64,000 nt of DNA. It comes from Streptomyces sp. NBC_00178. Its GTDB lineage: Bacteria > Actinomycetota > Actinomycetes > Streptomycetales > Streptomycetaceae. Position numbers and translations under genes: made by a program. Below the pieces are notes generated by a model. The model was given only the letters and a program-made list of their open reading frames with translations. It was not told where the DNA came from and searched no databases. This document shows, piece after piece, positions 47,667-55,681 of this stretch (positions within the stretch are counted from its first letter, which is position 1; each line of letters starts with the position of its first letter). Location of the stretch: NCBI RefSeq assembly GCF_036206005.1, contig NZ_CP108143.1, positions 6,539,501-6,603,500 on the forward strand, read 5' to 3'.

Positions 47667-47680
47667 TTGACATCTGTCAA
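47667..47680. promoter_or_regulatory. Palindrome TTGACA-TC-TGTCAA
   Basis: A perfect 6-bp-arm palindrome of the same TGAC-N4-GTCA form as the two TetR-type sites at 44.8 kb. A truncated start region follows about 12 bases later, so it may be the relic promoter of a lost target gene. Confidence 0.5.
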
Positions 47681-47697
47681 GCAGCAGCTAATGTTTG

Positions 47698-47895
47698 TCA
47701 TGGCAAGTATTTAGAGGTGTGGTCTCCCCTCAGGCGGTGCCGCCGGATCTTCGCGCGCACCCTCTCGTCCCGCGCGATGCCGCGCAGCAGAAGGTGCGGC
47801 TGTGGAGCACGTCCGCCGACGACGCCTCTGTCGGCGGCGAGTGTGCTGATCATGGCCTCGAGTTCATGCCGCCATAGCAGGGTGGGATACACCAC
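47698..47895 (-). CDS. Possible small basic protein
   Basis: A 65-aa frame 'MVYPTLLWRHELEAMISTLA' ... 'GIARDERVRAKIRRHRLRGD'. It has an ATG but a poor ribosome site and no recognised family. Could be a fragment of a larger gene; kept only because its amino-acid composition is protein-like. Confidence 0.25.
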   Translation of the reverse strand: MVYPTLLWRHELEAMISTLAADRGVVGGRAPQPHLLLRGIARDERVRAKIRRHRLRGDHTSKYLP

Positions 47896-47943
47896 GGCAT
47901 GCCCCTAATGGGCGGCTTGCCGTACTTCTTGAGGAGACTAGAA

Positions 47944-48422
47944 GTGCCTACACTCCGGCGTTTGCGAGGAGGTCTCGTCGGCTGACAGCCAGGGAGCGGC
48001 ATATCTGGCGCTCCTGCACCCAGGTCACCACTCTGCTCGCCTGGCACCTCGATCGCCATACCCGCGGCAGCGCCGGGGTACCGCACCTCTACTACGACTT
48101 GCTTGTCACGCTGGCCGAGTCCCCGCAGGAGCGAAAGCGGATGGCAGGCCTGGCCAGGGATATGAGGATGACACCCCCTCGTCTCACGCGGGCGGTCGAA
48201 CGTCTGGAGAAAAAGGGCTGGGTGCGCCGCGAGAATCTGCCCTCCGGCAAGCGAAAGGTGTTCGCGATTCTGACCGATGAGGGCCAGGCGACAGTCGACG
48301 AAGCCGCTCCGGGGCACGCGCGTGCTGTACGCGAGGCGGTCCTGGACAGGCTCACTCCGCAACAGGCCGAATCCTTTGCCGAGATCATGCAGATCATCGC
48401 CGAGGGACTTGAGCCGGAGTGA
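47944..48422 (+). pseudogene. MarR-family regulator with 5' frameshift
   Basis: The MarR domain is clear: 'LLAWHLDRHTRGSAGVPHLY', 'YDLLVTLAESPQERKRMAGL', 'MRMTPPRLTRAVERLEKKGW' and 'ENLPSGKRKVFAILTDEGQA'. Its frame is open upstream to about 47940 but has no start codon before TTG 48099, which is too far inside the domain. GTG 47944 with site 'TTGAGGAGA' begins another frame that would join after a one-base shift near 47972. ACTTCT...AGAAGT (47924-47945) around the start could be an autoregulatory operator. Confidence 0.7.
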
Positions 48423-48429
48423 TGCGCGC

Positions 48430-48990
48430 CGACCAGCTCTGACGCTCCTGCGGTGTCGCCCTGAATCCCAGCCGCTCGCGGTGTCGGGCTGTCCGGATCA
48501 CTGCGCCTCGGATGAACAGGGCGCTCTCGACGTCGATGGTGGTGAACTCCAGGTCGCCGTTCACGCGGGATCTGCGGAAGATCTGCCAGGACTTCAGTCG
48601 TGCCATGCCTCGTTCGACGGGTGACCGGCTGCAGACAGGGTCCGGTTCGCGGTCTGTTCGGTGGTGGTGAGTTCGCCGCCTGGCGGGCGGCGCTTGGCGG
48701 TGGTGACCCAGTCGCCGGCACCGATGTAGGCCATGTCGGCCAGGATCGGGACGCCCTGCCGTTCCAGATCCGAAGGATCTTGTGGGTGCGGGCTGCCGTC
48801 GGATCGTGGGTCCGGCCCGGCAGGGCAGGCGACAGCCAGAGGATGTCCCCGCTGGGGTCTGTGACGACCTGCACGTTCACCCCGTGCCGCTTGTGCTTCG
48901 AGGAGTAGTCGGCCCTGCCGTCACCGACGCGGTCGCACCCCGCGAGCGTGCCGTCCAGGAGAACGAAGTCCGGATCGTGTGTGCGTAGCG
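48430..48990 (-). pseudogene. IS5-family (HARBI1-like) transposase relic
   Basis: Pieces in three frames read 'FVLLDGTLAGCDRVGDGRAD', 'YSSKHKRHGVNVQVVTDPSG', 'DILWLSPALPGRTHDPTAAR' and finally 'VERGMARLKSWQIFRRSRVN'. The first Asp and the Glu region are both represented but separated by frameshifts. No terminal repeats recognised. Confidence 0.7.
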
Positions 48991-49059
48991 TCTTCAGCAG
49001 GCCCGGTGCCCCCGCTCGGCGAGCAGCGCGGTGACCGCGGTGACGTAGGCGTGAGCGGT

Positions 49060-50170
49060 GGGCCGAGATTTGAAACCGTGGCTGACCGGGCTCGCGCCGG
49101 GCCCCCGTCGTTGGATGCGCAGGTGTGGCGTGGAGGCATCATGCGGTCGGTTCGGTGGCGGCTCCAAGCCCTCCAGGCGCTGGCGTTGCTCGGGCAGCAG
49201 GTTCTCCCATACCGCGTGCTGTCGCTGGCGGTTGATCCATGCGCCGACGTCGCGGCCCGTGGACGAGCACGCCCGGCTGTACATCGGTCAGCCCGGTCTC
49301 CTCGGACAGGGGGGTGCGCGCGGTCGCGTAATTGCGCTGCCAGTCGGTGGACCATCCGGGGTTCCAGTCCCGGTCGATCTGCTCCAGCGCCTGGCGCCGC
49401 TCCGCCGCGCGGTCGGCGTTCGCACCGAGCCCGCCGGCCTTTCGGAGATTGGCGAGCCACGGACCAACGGCCACCCCGTCCACGAAGGCGTCTTTCGGGG
49501 CCGCGAGGCTGCCGTGCACCGAGAAGTACGTACGAGCCGCGGTGAGGTTCTTCCAGAATCCGGCGTCCGCGACCGACCACACCATGCCCACCTCGTTCAG
49601 CAGGTCGGCCCGCCAGGGCTAGTGTGCCGAGCCTAAAGGCGCGGCGCTGTTCGCTGACCCATGCGCCCAGCGCATACGTGATGCCGTCCTCGCTCAGGCG
49701 CGGACGCGTCCAAGGTCACCTGCGGGTCGCCGGTCTCCTCCACCCACGTGCGCAGCGCGTTGTAGCCGCTCAGCCAGACCTCGGAGTCCGAGTACAGGAC
49801 GCGGGCGCGCAGGAACAGGGCAACGGTGCCGGGGTCGCGGGGCGGGGAGAACCGCAGCAGCGGCACCGAGCTGCTGCCCGCGCGCTCGTCCTGCTCGCCG
49901 TCGTCCGCCCCCTCGCTGGACTCGAGTTCTGCCGTCTCCTCGTCCGGGCCCGGGGTGGCGCTCGTCGTGTCGGCCTGCATCTCGCCGTCGGCATCGGCTG
50001 CGGCCTCCGGCGCCTGGCCGCCGTGCTGGTCGGTGCGCGTGCGGCCGGGGTCCAGGGCGACGACCTCGGTCGCCTGTCCTCGGGCTGTGGTGGTGGCGAG
50101 CGCCAGGCGCTCGATGGCCCGGGCGTCATGTGCCCTGAATCCCTGGAGGACCGCGACAAGGCTGCGGTAG
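49060..50170 (-). pseudogene. Helicase-associated-domain protein relic (DEAD/DEAH helicase C-terminal part)
   Basis: Broken frames give 'YRSLVAVLQGFRAHDARAIE' and 'LALATTTARGQATEVVALDP' (upper end), an acidic linker, 'VLYSDSEVWLSGYNALRTWV', then helicase-associated repeats 'NEVGMVWSVADAGFWKNLTA', 'WLANLRKAGGLGANADRAAE', 'WSTDWQRNYATARTPLSEET' and 'DVGAWINRQRQHAVWENLLP'. At least three frameshifts are needed. Such large helicases are common on Streptomyces linear plasmids and chromosome arms. Confidence 0.7.
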
Positions 50171-50313
50171 CTGGGGGAGGCCAAGGCAGTGTGCTTCCCG
50201 ACGCTCGCCGTACTCTGCGAAGTTCTCGACTGCCAGCCGGGGGACCTGCTGCGCTGGGAGGCGGCCGACGAGCCGGATGGGCTGCCCACTCGGGACGCTC
50301 CGGTCGCGACCTG
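50170..50313 (+). pseudogene. XRE-family regulator, C-terminal fragment
   Basis: The plus strand reads 'FPTLAVLCEVLDCQPGDLLR' and 'WEAADEPDGLPTRDAPVAT' then stop: the last helices of the short Cro/C1-type HTH family. The N-terminal half is missing at the junction with the helicase relic. Confidence 0.6.
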
Positions 50314-50372
50314 AGGGCCTGACGTCGTCCGAGATTGCGCGTCTCGGGCGGCTGGTCGTCGTTGGAGGGGAT

Positions 50373-50534
50373 GTGACAGCGAAAACGCGGCGTGTGCCCG
50401 ATGACTTCTCTGATGACGTTCTTGCCGGCTGTCCCGGCATGCCTGTGCGGGATCAGGAGCTGTTGCGGGTTGTGGTCCGTGAAGCGCTGGAGGGGTGTCC
50501 TGGGGGGAGTGGACGGTCAGGTTCGCCGGCGTGA
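50373..50534 (+). CDS. Possible small protein, unknown
   Basis: A 53-aa frame from GTG 50373 with the site 'GGAGGGGAT': 'VTAKTRRVPDDFSDDVLAGC' ... 'RDQELLRVVVREALEGCPGG'. A second frame continues 'GEWTVRFAGVIIVNRDEPFA', so this could be one frameshifted gene. No family recognised. Confidence 0.3.
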   Translation: MTAKTRRVPDDFSDDVLAGCPGMPVRDQELLRVVVREALEGCPGGSGRSGSPA

Positions 50535-50609
50535 TCATCGTCAACCGTGATGAGCCCTTCGCGAAGCCGTTCTTCGACCGGTCGGTGGGCCGTTCGGTAA
50601 GGGAAGCAT

Positions 50610-51011
50610 GGGCTGCCGGCTTCCGCGCAGGACAGCGACCGCCACCGCCCCGCCCCCCGTGTGGTGATCAGCGACGTACAGGCCGACAGCCCTGGGCGTG
50701 ACGACCGCAGCAACCGGTCGCTGAACGCCGAATGGGTCGAGATCACCAACCAGACCCGCCGCGCCGTCAACCTGGACGGCTGGACCCTGCGCGACGCGGA
50801 CGGACACCGCTACCGCTTCGACAACGTCCGCCTCGCCGGCCGCGCCACCGTCCGGATCCACACCGGCATCGGCCGCGACACCCGCACCGACCTCTTCCAG
50901 GACCGCCGCGCCTACGTCTGGGACAACAACCGGGACACCGCGACCCTGCGCGACGCCCGCGGCCGCACCGTCGACACCGACTCCTGGGGCCGCAGCCACC
51001 ACCGCCGCTAA
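50610..51011 (+). pseudogene. Lamin-tail-domain secreted protein missing its signal peptide
   Basis: The frame after TAA 50598-50600 has 'LPASAQDSDRHRPAPRVV', which looks like the end of a signal peptide (A-x-A), then an LTD domain 'NAEWVEITNQTRRAVNLDGW' with 'TLRDADGHRYRFDNVRLAGR' and 'YVWDNNRDTATLRDARGRTV'. The hydrophobic core and start codon are lost. GTG 50661 could start a leaderless domain of 116 aa, but the protein would not be exported. Confidence 0.65.
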
Positions 51012-51061
51012 CCCCACCCGCGCGAACGCGGCTCCGGCCCCCTGACCGTCGTGCCCCAGGT

Positions 51062-51144
51062 GGGATGAGGGCAGGGAGCATCCTTTGTGGCTGGCTTGCC
51101 CTCATCCCTCCGTGATGCCCGCACCCGAACGGTACGGGCATCAC
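51062..51144. terminator. Two consecutive hairpins after the LTD gene
   Basis: Hairpin 1: GGGATGAGGGCA (51062-51073) with TGCCCTCATCCC (51097-51108). Hairpin 2: GTGATGCCCG (51112-51121) with CGGGCATCAC (51135-51144). Both are perfect stems and sit 51 bases past the stop. Confidence 0.7.
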
Positions 51145-51297
51145 GACGTTCCAGCCCTTGTGGCCGGCGGCGGGATTGGCGGGCCCCGGGTGGTCGGGTG
51201 TTGCGTACGCAGAAAGGAAGGGGGACTGCTCCGGGTTCACACTGTGGAGCAGGTCTGCGGGGCTGTGCTGCTGGCGGCCGTGGCATGATCCGGGCCC

Positions 51298-51825
51298 ATG
51301 GAGCAGCTTTCGTACTCGGCGGCGTGGCCGGCTCGTTGGTCCGGCGAGGTCACGGGCGCGCTGAGCTGCATGGTTTCGACGTTCGAGGAGCGGTACGGCT
51401 ATGAGCCGGGCGCGAACGAAGTCCGGATCGCCGGCCGGAAGGATTCCGTTACCCCTGCCATTGATCGGGAGCTCCGGGGATTCGAGGATCTGCTGACGTT
51501 CTACGAGGCGATCGACGAGGTCGTCCTGCCGGACGTGGGCAACGGCTACTTCATCCACTCGGCGGACGATGTCCTGCGCCGGCTCGCGGAGGAAGGCCCG
51601 GTCTTCGTGCCGGAAGCGGACGACCCTCACGGGATCGTGATCGCTTCGGATGGAGGAGGCATCTCCTACGTCGCCGACCGGGGTGGTGCGATCCACCGGT
51701 CACGGACCGCGTCTCTTGACGATGCTGACTTCGACAAGGTCGCCGACAACCTGCCGCAATTCCTAGACCACGTCCGACGCAGCATCATCCGCTTCGTCGA
51801 GACGGCTGAGCCCGGAGACCTGTAG
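51298..51825 (+). CDS. SUKH/SMI1-KNR4-like immunity-type protein
   Basis: A 175-aa protein. 'FEDLLTFYEAIDEVVLPDVG' and 'NGYFIHSADDVLRRL' are followed by the SUKH core 'GIVIASDGGGISYVADRGGA' and a C-terminal helix 'ADNLPQFLDHVRRSIIRFV'. SUKH proteins are widespread immunity partners of polymorphic nuclease toxins. No toxin gene is visible next to it, so it may be an orphan immunity gene. ATG 51298 is the only good start. Confidence 0.75.
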   Translation: MEQLSYSAAWPARWSGEVTGALSCMVSTFEERYGYEPGANEVRIAGRKDSVTPAIDRELRGFEDLLTFYEAIDEVVLPDVGNGYFIHSADDVLRRLAEEGPVFVPEADDPHGIVIASDGGGISYVADRGGAIHRSRTASLDDADFDKVADNLPQFLDHVRRSIIRFVETAEPGDL

Positions 51826-51979
51826 TGCTCACCGGCCCGGGACACCGGGGCGTGCCGGCCCAGGTCGGCGCGCGGCCCCAGATTCGATGTGGGGATGACC
51901 GGCACACGTGATTACCTGTCACAAAACGTTGGACGCCGCCACCATGAGCGGGTATCACCCACATCCCATCAGGGAGTCT

Positions 51980-52330
51980 GCTCGTGAATAGGGGGTGGAC
52001 AGGTCATGGATGCTCTTCATCCGGTTCACGGCGGCGTCGGGGCTGACGTTCTTCGCGAAGACCAAAGCCAGGGGCGGTAGCCGTCGCGGGGTGAGTCGTC
52101 CCACTGGGTCGACCAGAACGGCACGTCTACGCTTGGTGGTCCTTGTCGGTGCGTTGGAAGAACCGGCGGTAGTTCTCGATCTTCCTCGCGACGACGGCGG
52201 CGGGTTCGGTGTGGTTGTCGACCTCCACGAACGTCACCAGCACCCTGTCCTCAGGGGCGGTCAGCACCGCGTTGGCGCGCAGACTGACGTTCGCGATGAG
52301 CAGCGCCGTCTTGAGCGCCATGCGTAGGTG
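51980..52330 (-). pseudogene. Replication-relaxation family protein relic (C-terminal part)
   Basis: The minus strand reads 'ALKTALLIANVSLRANAVLT', 'VLVTFVEVDNHTEPAAVVAR' and 'KIENYRRFFQRTDKDHQA' then a stop. In shifted frames it goes on to 'LALVFAKNVSPDAAVNRMKS'. This is the C-terminal domain of the actinobacterial plasmid replication-relaxation protein (mobile-element accessory). The N-terminal half is missing and the C-terminal part has at least two frameshifts. Confidence 0.65.
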
Positions 52331-52569
52331 GAGTGTGAGCGTCAGGAGGAGGAAGAGGCCGAGCGCCGGAGGGAGGCGGCAGCGTGGTCGTGCCCGACCT
52401 GCGGCCGCGAAGTCTGGCCGGACGACGACTGGGAGACCCGGCCCCCAGGCAGCGACTGCAGCGTCTGCACCAGCATCAGAGGCGCGAGCAGGAGGGCGCC
52501 GCGGCCCTCGCCGCGGAGGAAGACCGGGAAGAGGCCGGGAGAAACGGCCTCTTCCGCTTCCTCCGCTGA
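52331..52569 (+). pseudogene. Zinc-ribbon small protein relic
   Basis: The plus strand encodes 'WSCPTCGREVWPDDDWETRP' with 'GSDCSVC' (CxxC...CxxC zinc ribbon). After a frameshift the charged tail 'HQRREQEGAAALAAEEDREE' with 'RNGLFRFLR' reaches a stop at 52567-52569. It overlaps the start of the replication-relaxation relic on the other strand; both look like remains of one mobile element. Confidence 0.45.
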
Positions 52570-53148
52570 GCAGAGCGGGGGTTGCTCCCGTAGGCGGCTG
52601 CATAGGCGGTTTCGGGATTGCACCGGAGTTACTACCGGAGGTGTGGACTTCCCAAATCGGACACCGCTCGTTTTCGCGGGTCATCCCCGGTGGGCAAGCC
52701 TCTGTCGGGCGGGGACACCTCTTTGCCACGCGATAGCCGTGGGGAAGAGGTCGGTTTCGACCGGGGAGCCGGCGGCGGCGCGATGGATACGCGTGTCGGC
52801 CCCTAGCCGTCCGACGGCCCCGTGACGGGGCTGTGCGGCGGGCCGCTGGCCTGGGGTCCGCCGGGTCGCCCTGTACCCGTAGTCCCGTTCCGCCCGGGTC
52901 TGTGGGTGTGTCAGGCAGGGTGTTGTGCCGTTGCCCGGCCGGGCCAGCGGGGGCCATCTGCCCTTCGGCATGTTGGTGGCACGTGAACCTATACACATCC
53001 GACTTCGTCTTTCTATATGACGTTGCGTCAGCAGCGTGACTCGTGGGCGCTGCTGGTTCCCTGGTTGTGAAGGCGCGCGTTCCAGGCGCTGTCGACACGC
53101 CCAATCCCCGGTGGTGCGGCGAGTCTGTCCGAAGTAGCTGGAGAAGAA
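52570..53148. other. Regulatory region upstream of the PrnB-like operon
   Basis: No supported gene. 52980-53030 is AT-rich ('CCTATACACATCC', 'CTTTCTATATGACG') and should contain the promoter. A perfect inverted repeat CAGCAGCG (53029-53036) / CGCTGCTG (53048-53055) follows, about 95 bases before the start codon, and could be a repressor site or leader hairpin. Confidence 0.5.
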
Positions 53149-54333
53149 GTGAAGAAGGACCAGTTGTTCACCGGGCTGGGGGGCCCGCCGAGAGGTGCGG
53201 TGAGTGCTGATGTCTCGGTTGCGTCGCCCCTTCGCTCCTACGTACTCGATGCTCTGCCGGCAGATTTGAGCGCAGTTGCCGCAGGCCGCATGACGTACCG
53301 TGAACTCGCGGACAGGCAGGGGCAGCTTCTGTCCTCCCTTGAGCCGCACGCTCTGCGTGTCGACGACCTTGCTGTGGCGCAGGTGATCCAACTCGATCTG
53401 CTCTTCATGGTCAATGGGTTCCTTCCCGGGGGGCCGGGAGCAGTGCCGCGCCACCTGTCGGACGCTGTAGCGGCGCAGTGCGCACGATTCCCCTCGCTCG
53501 ATCCCCACATGAGCTACGAGCTGCTGATCGATGTCAACGCGGGTGAATGGCACCGGAGCGGCGACATGCGCGTGTTCACCGAGGGTGAGCTCGGCGGGTT
53601 GGAGCGGGACTTCTACCTGGGGCACCATCTGTCTGAGCCCACTGTGCGGTCCGCTTTCGGCCTGCTGTGCACACTGCTCCAGGAGCCAGACAGCGTGGAT
53701 GCGACCGAGACGCTGGGCGGGGTCCTGCGAGGCCTGGAAGAGTTCAGGCTGTACATGGCGCAGTACAGCAAGCTCACCAGGGACGCGTTCAACTCGTTCC
53801 GCCAGTACCACATGGGGCATCCGGGCGGCCCACGAGGGGCGAGCGGGGCCTTCATGCCCAGCGTTCAGCTGCTGGAGCTGGCCCTCCTCGCGCCGACGAC
53901 GGAGTACGAGGTCTATCTCGACCAGTCGATGGCCTACTTCCCGAACTGGTCCCGCCCGCTGATCGCGGAATGGCGGGAGACGTCCAGGAAGGGGGACAAC
54001 GTTGTCGACGCGGTTCTCGACGGCCGGTTGAAGCTCAACGACGATGCCACCGCCACGTTGCTGAATGTCATCGACAAGTTCGCGGACTTCCGCATGGTGC
54101 ATCTCGGCGTCACCCGCAAGACGATCCCGGAGGCATTCCCGGCCGGGAGCGTGGTCACCAAGAAGGGCATCGCGCGGCAGACCGGGGAAGCAGACATCCT
54201 CGACGACCAGAATCCGGGTACATCCGGCTTCAGCGTCCACAACGTGCTCGTCAACTCGGTCTACCGACTGCTGGAGGCACACCGCAGCGTCGCATCTCTT
54301 GGACAGACGCCCACAGACGGAAGGGCGAACTGA
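53149..54333 (+). CDS. PrnB-like hemoprotein (DUF1864, tryptophan/indoleamine dioxygenase superfamily)
   Basis: A 394-aa, all-helical protein from GTG 53149 (site 'GGAGAAGA'). 'RDAFNSFRQYHMGHPGGPRG' and 'ASGAFMPSVQLLELALLAPT' are hallmark PrnB/DUF1864 stretches. The C-terminal 'DFRMVHLGVTRKTI' with 'NPGTSGFSVHNVL' aligns with the dioxygenase pattern R-x-H-x(6)-R-x-I...GTSG, making His318 the probable axial heme ligand. PrnB of pyrrolnitrin synthesis rearranges chlorotryptophan. No halogenase lies nearby, so this enzyme probably acts on another aromatic or indolic amino acid. The ATP-grasp gene starts 2 bases after its stop. Confidence 0.88.
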   Translation: MKKDQLFTGLGGPPRGAVSADVSVASPLRSYVLDALPADLSAVAAGRMTYRELADRQGQLLSSLEPHALRVDDLAVAQVIQLDLLFMVNGFLPGGPGAVPRHLSDAVAAQCARFPSLDPHMSYELLIDVNAGEWHRSGDMRVFTEGELGGLERDFYLGHHLSEPTVRSAFGLLCTLLQEPDSVDATETLGGVLRGLEEFRLYMAQYSKLTRDAFNSFRQYHMGHPGGPRGASGAFMPSVQLLELALLAPTTEYEVYLDQSMAYFPNWSRPLIAEWRETSRKGDNVVDAVLDGRLKLNDDATATLLNVIDKFADFRMVHLGVTRKTIPEAFPAGSVVTKKGIARQTGEADILDDQNPGTSGFSVHNVLVNSVYRLLEAHRSVASLGQTPTDGRAN

Positions 54334-54335
54334 CG

Positions 54336-55607
54336 ATGTCAACATTCCGAGTGGCCGTTGTCGATGCCTACGCAACCAGCTTCCGATACACGGACGCGTT
54401 CAGTGCCATGGGTGGCGAAGTCATCCACATCAGGAGCACGGTCGCGCCTCTGCCTGCGGTCTCTCCCGTGGACACCTCCAGGTTCAGCCACATCCTCGTC
54501 AACGAAGGTGAGTTCGAAGACCTTGCGGAGCGGCTGGCGATACTGCAGCCGCGCGCGGTGCTGCCCGGTCGTGAATCCGGGGTGGAGCTCGCCGACGCGC
54601 TTTCCGAACGGCTAGGCCTACCGACGAACGGCACCGCGCTCAGCGCGGCTCGCCGCGACAAGTACACACAGATCGAACGGCTCCGATCGTTGGGCATCCC
54701 CGCCATGCGACAGATCCGGACCAGTGACGCAACGGAACTGCACGCCTGGCACGCCCTGTCCGGGGGCACCATCGTGGTCAAACCGCTGCGTAGCGGGGCC
54801 GGCGAAGGAGTCCGATTCTGTGATCGCCCGGAAGAGGCGGTTGCCGCGCTGGAGGCCGTCAGAGACCGCACGTCCGTCCTGGGAGAACCGATCACCGAGG
54901 TGGTCGCCCAGGAGTATCTCGTCGGTGCGGAATACATCGTCAACACCGCCAGCTGCGACGGCGTGCACCAAGTCACCGACGTGTGGAGCACGGACCGCAT
55001 CAGCCTCAACGGTGTCCGAGACCTGGTCGTCGCCCAGATACTCCTCGGCTCCGACGACCCCGTAGTTCCCGAATTGGTGCCCTTCGCCCGTGAAGTGCTT
55101 GACGGGCTGGGCATCCGCTATGGTGCGGCGCACGTAGAGATCAAGCTGACACCCGACGGTCCGCGCCTGGTCGAAGCCGCCGCCCGTGCATCCGGGCTCC
55201 CCTACTACGTCGCGGATCTCATAGGTGAGGGCCAACTCGAATGGTCTGCTGATGCATATGTCAGGCCGCAGCGCTTCATGGCCCGGGCAGGATCGGCATA
55301 CCGGCGCCGAGCAGCGTTCGCCTGGGCGGCACTCGCATCGCCAGTCGCCGGCCGACTGGTCCGCTACTGCGCTCTCGACGAGATCAAGGCGCTGGACACC
55401 TTCAACGACCTCAACCTCAACGTGAAGCCCGGCGATCCGATCGTCCCCACGACATGGGATCTGGAGTACCCGGCAACCCTGACCCTCCGGCACCCCGTGG
55501 AAGCCATCCTGAGGCGGGACCTCAACACAGTGCGCTATCTCGACGGCGCAGGCATGTACGAAGTCGACACGGACGGGCACCCGGACCCGGCCACGAACTC
55601 GGTGTAG
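54336..55607 (+). CDS. ATP-grasp ligase (carboxylate-amine/thiol type)
   Basis: A 423-aa protein. The N-terminal pre-ATP-grasp domain starts 'MSTFRVAVVDAYATSFRYTD'. The ATP-grasp core has 'GTIVVKPLRSGAGEGVRF' (Lys149 and glycine loop), 'AQEYLVGAEYIVNT' (adenine-side Glu) and the metal site 'AHVEIKLTPDGPRLVEAAAR' (Glu268, Glu280, Arg284; the usual Asn is Ala). It should activate a carboxylate as acyl phosphate and join it to an amine. Two-base spacing from the PrnB-like gene shows one operon, so it probably ligates the hemoprotein's substrate or product to an amino acid. Confidence 0.9.
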   Translation: MSTFRVAVVDAYATSFRYTDAFSAMGGEVIHIRSTVAPLPAVSPVDTSRFSHILVNEGEFEDLAERLAILQPRAVLPGRESGVELADALSERLGLPTNGTALSAARRDKYTQIERLRSLGIPAMRQIRTSDATELHAWHALSGGTIVVKPLRSGAGEGVRFCDRPEEAVAALEAVRDRTSVLGEPITEVVAQEYLVGAEYIVNTASCDGVHQVTDVWSTDRISLNGVRDLVVAQILLGSDDPVVPELVPFAREVLDGLGIRYGAAHVEIKLTPDGPRLVEAAARASGLPYYVADLIGEGQLEWSADAYVRPQRFMARAGSAYRRRAAFAWAALASPVAGRLVRYCALDEIKALDTFNDLNLNVKPGDPIVPTTWDLEYPATLTLRHPVEAILRRDLNTVRYLDGAGMYEVDTDGHPDPATNSV

Positions 55608-55681
55608 CGGCAGGCAACATAGCGCCGCGCCCTGGCCTCCTTCGTGCGAGGCCGGGGCGCGGCAGGCTGGACGTCGTCCTA

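Larger units (their letters stand above)
46988..47943. other. Region with decayed sequence and an operator-like palindrome
   Basis: About 950 bases with no confident gene. Noted inside: TTGACATCTGTCAA at 47667, a tiny start-stop frame (ATG TTT GTC ATG ... TAG, about 47692-47715) that looks like a gene start cut by a junction, and a 65-codon minus frame at 47698-47895. Confidence 0.4.

Noticed and set aside
52681..54375. A 564-codon minus-strand frame over the PrnB-like gene
   Set aside because: It lies opposite a gene with clear family motifs and has no family features or ribosome site itself.
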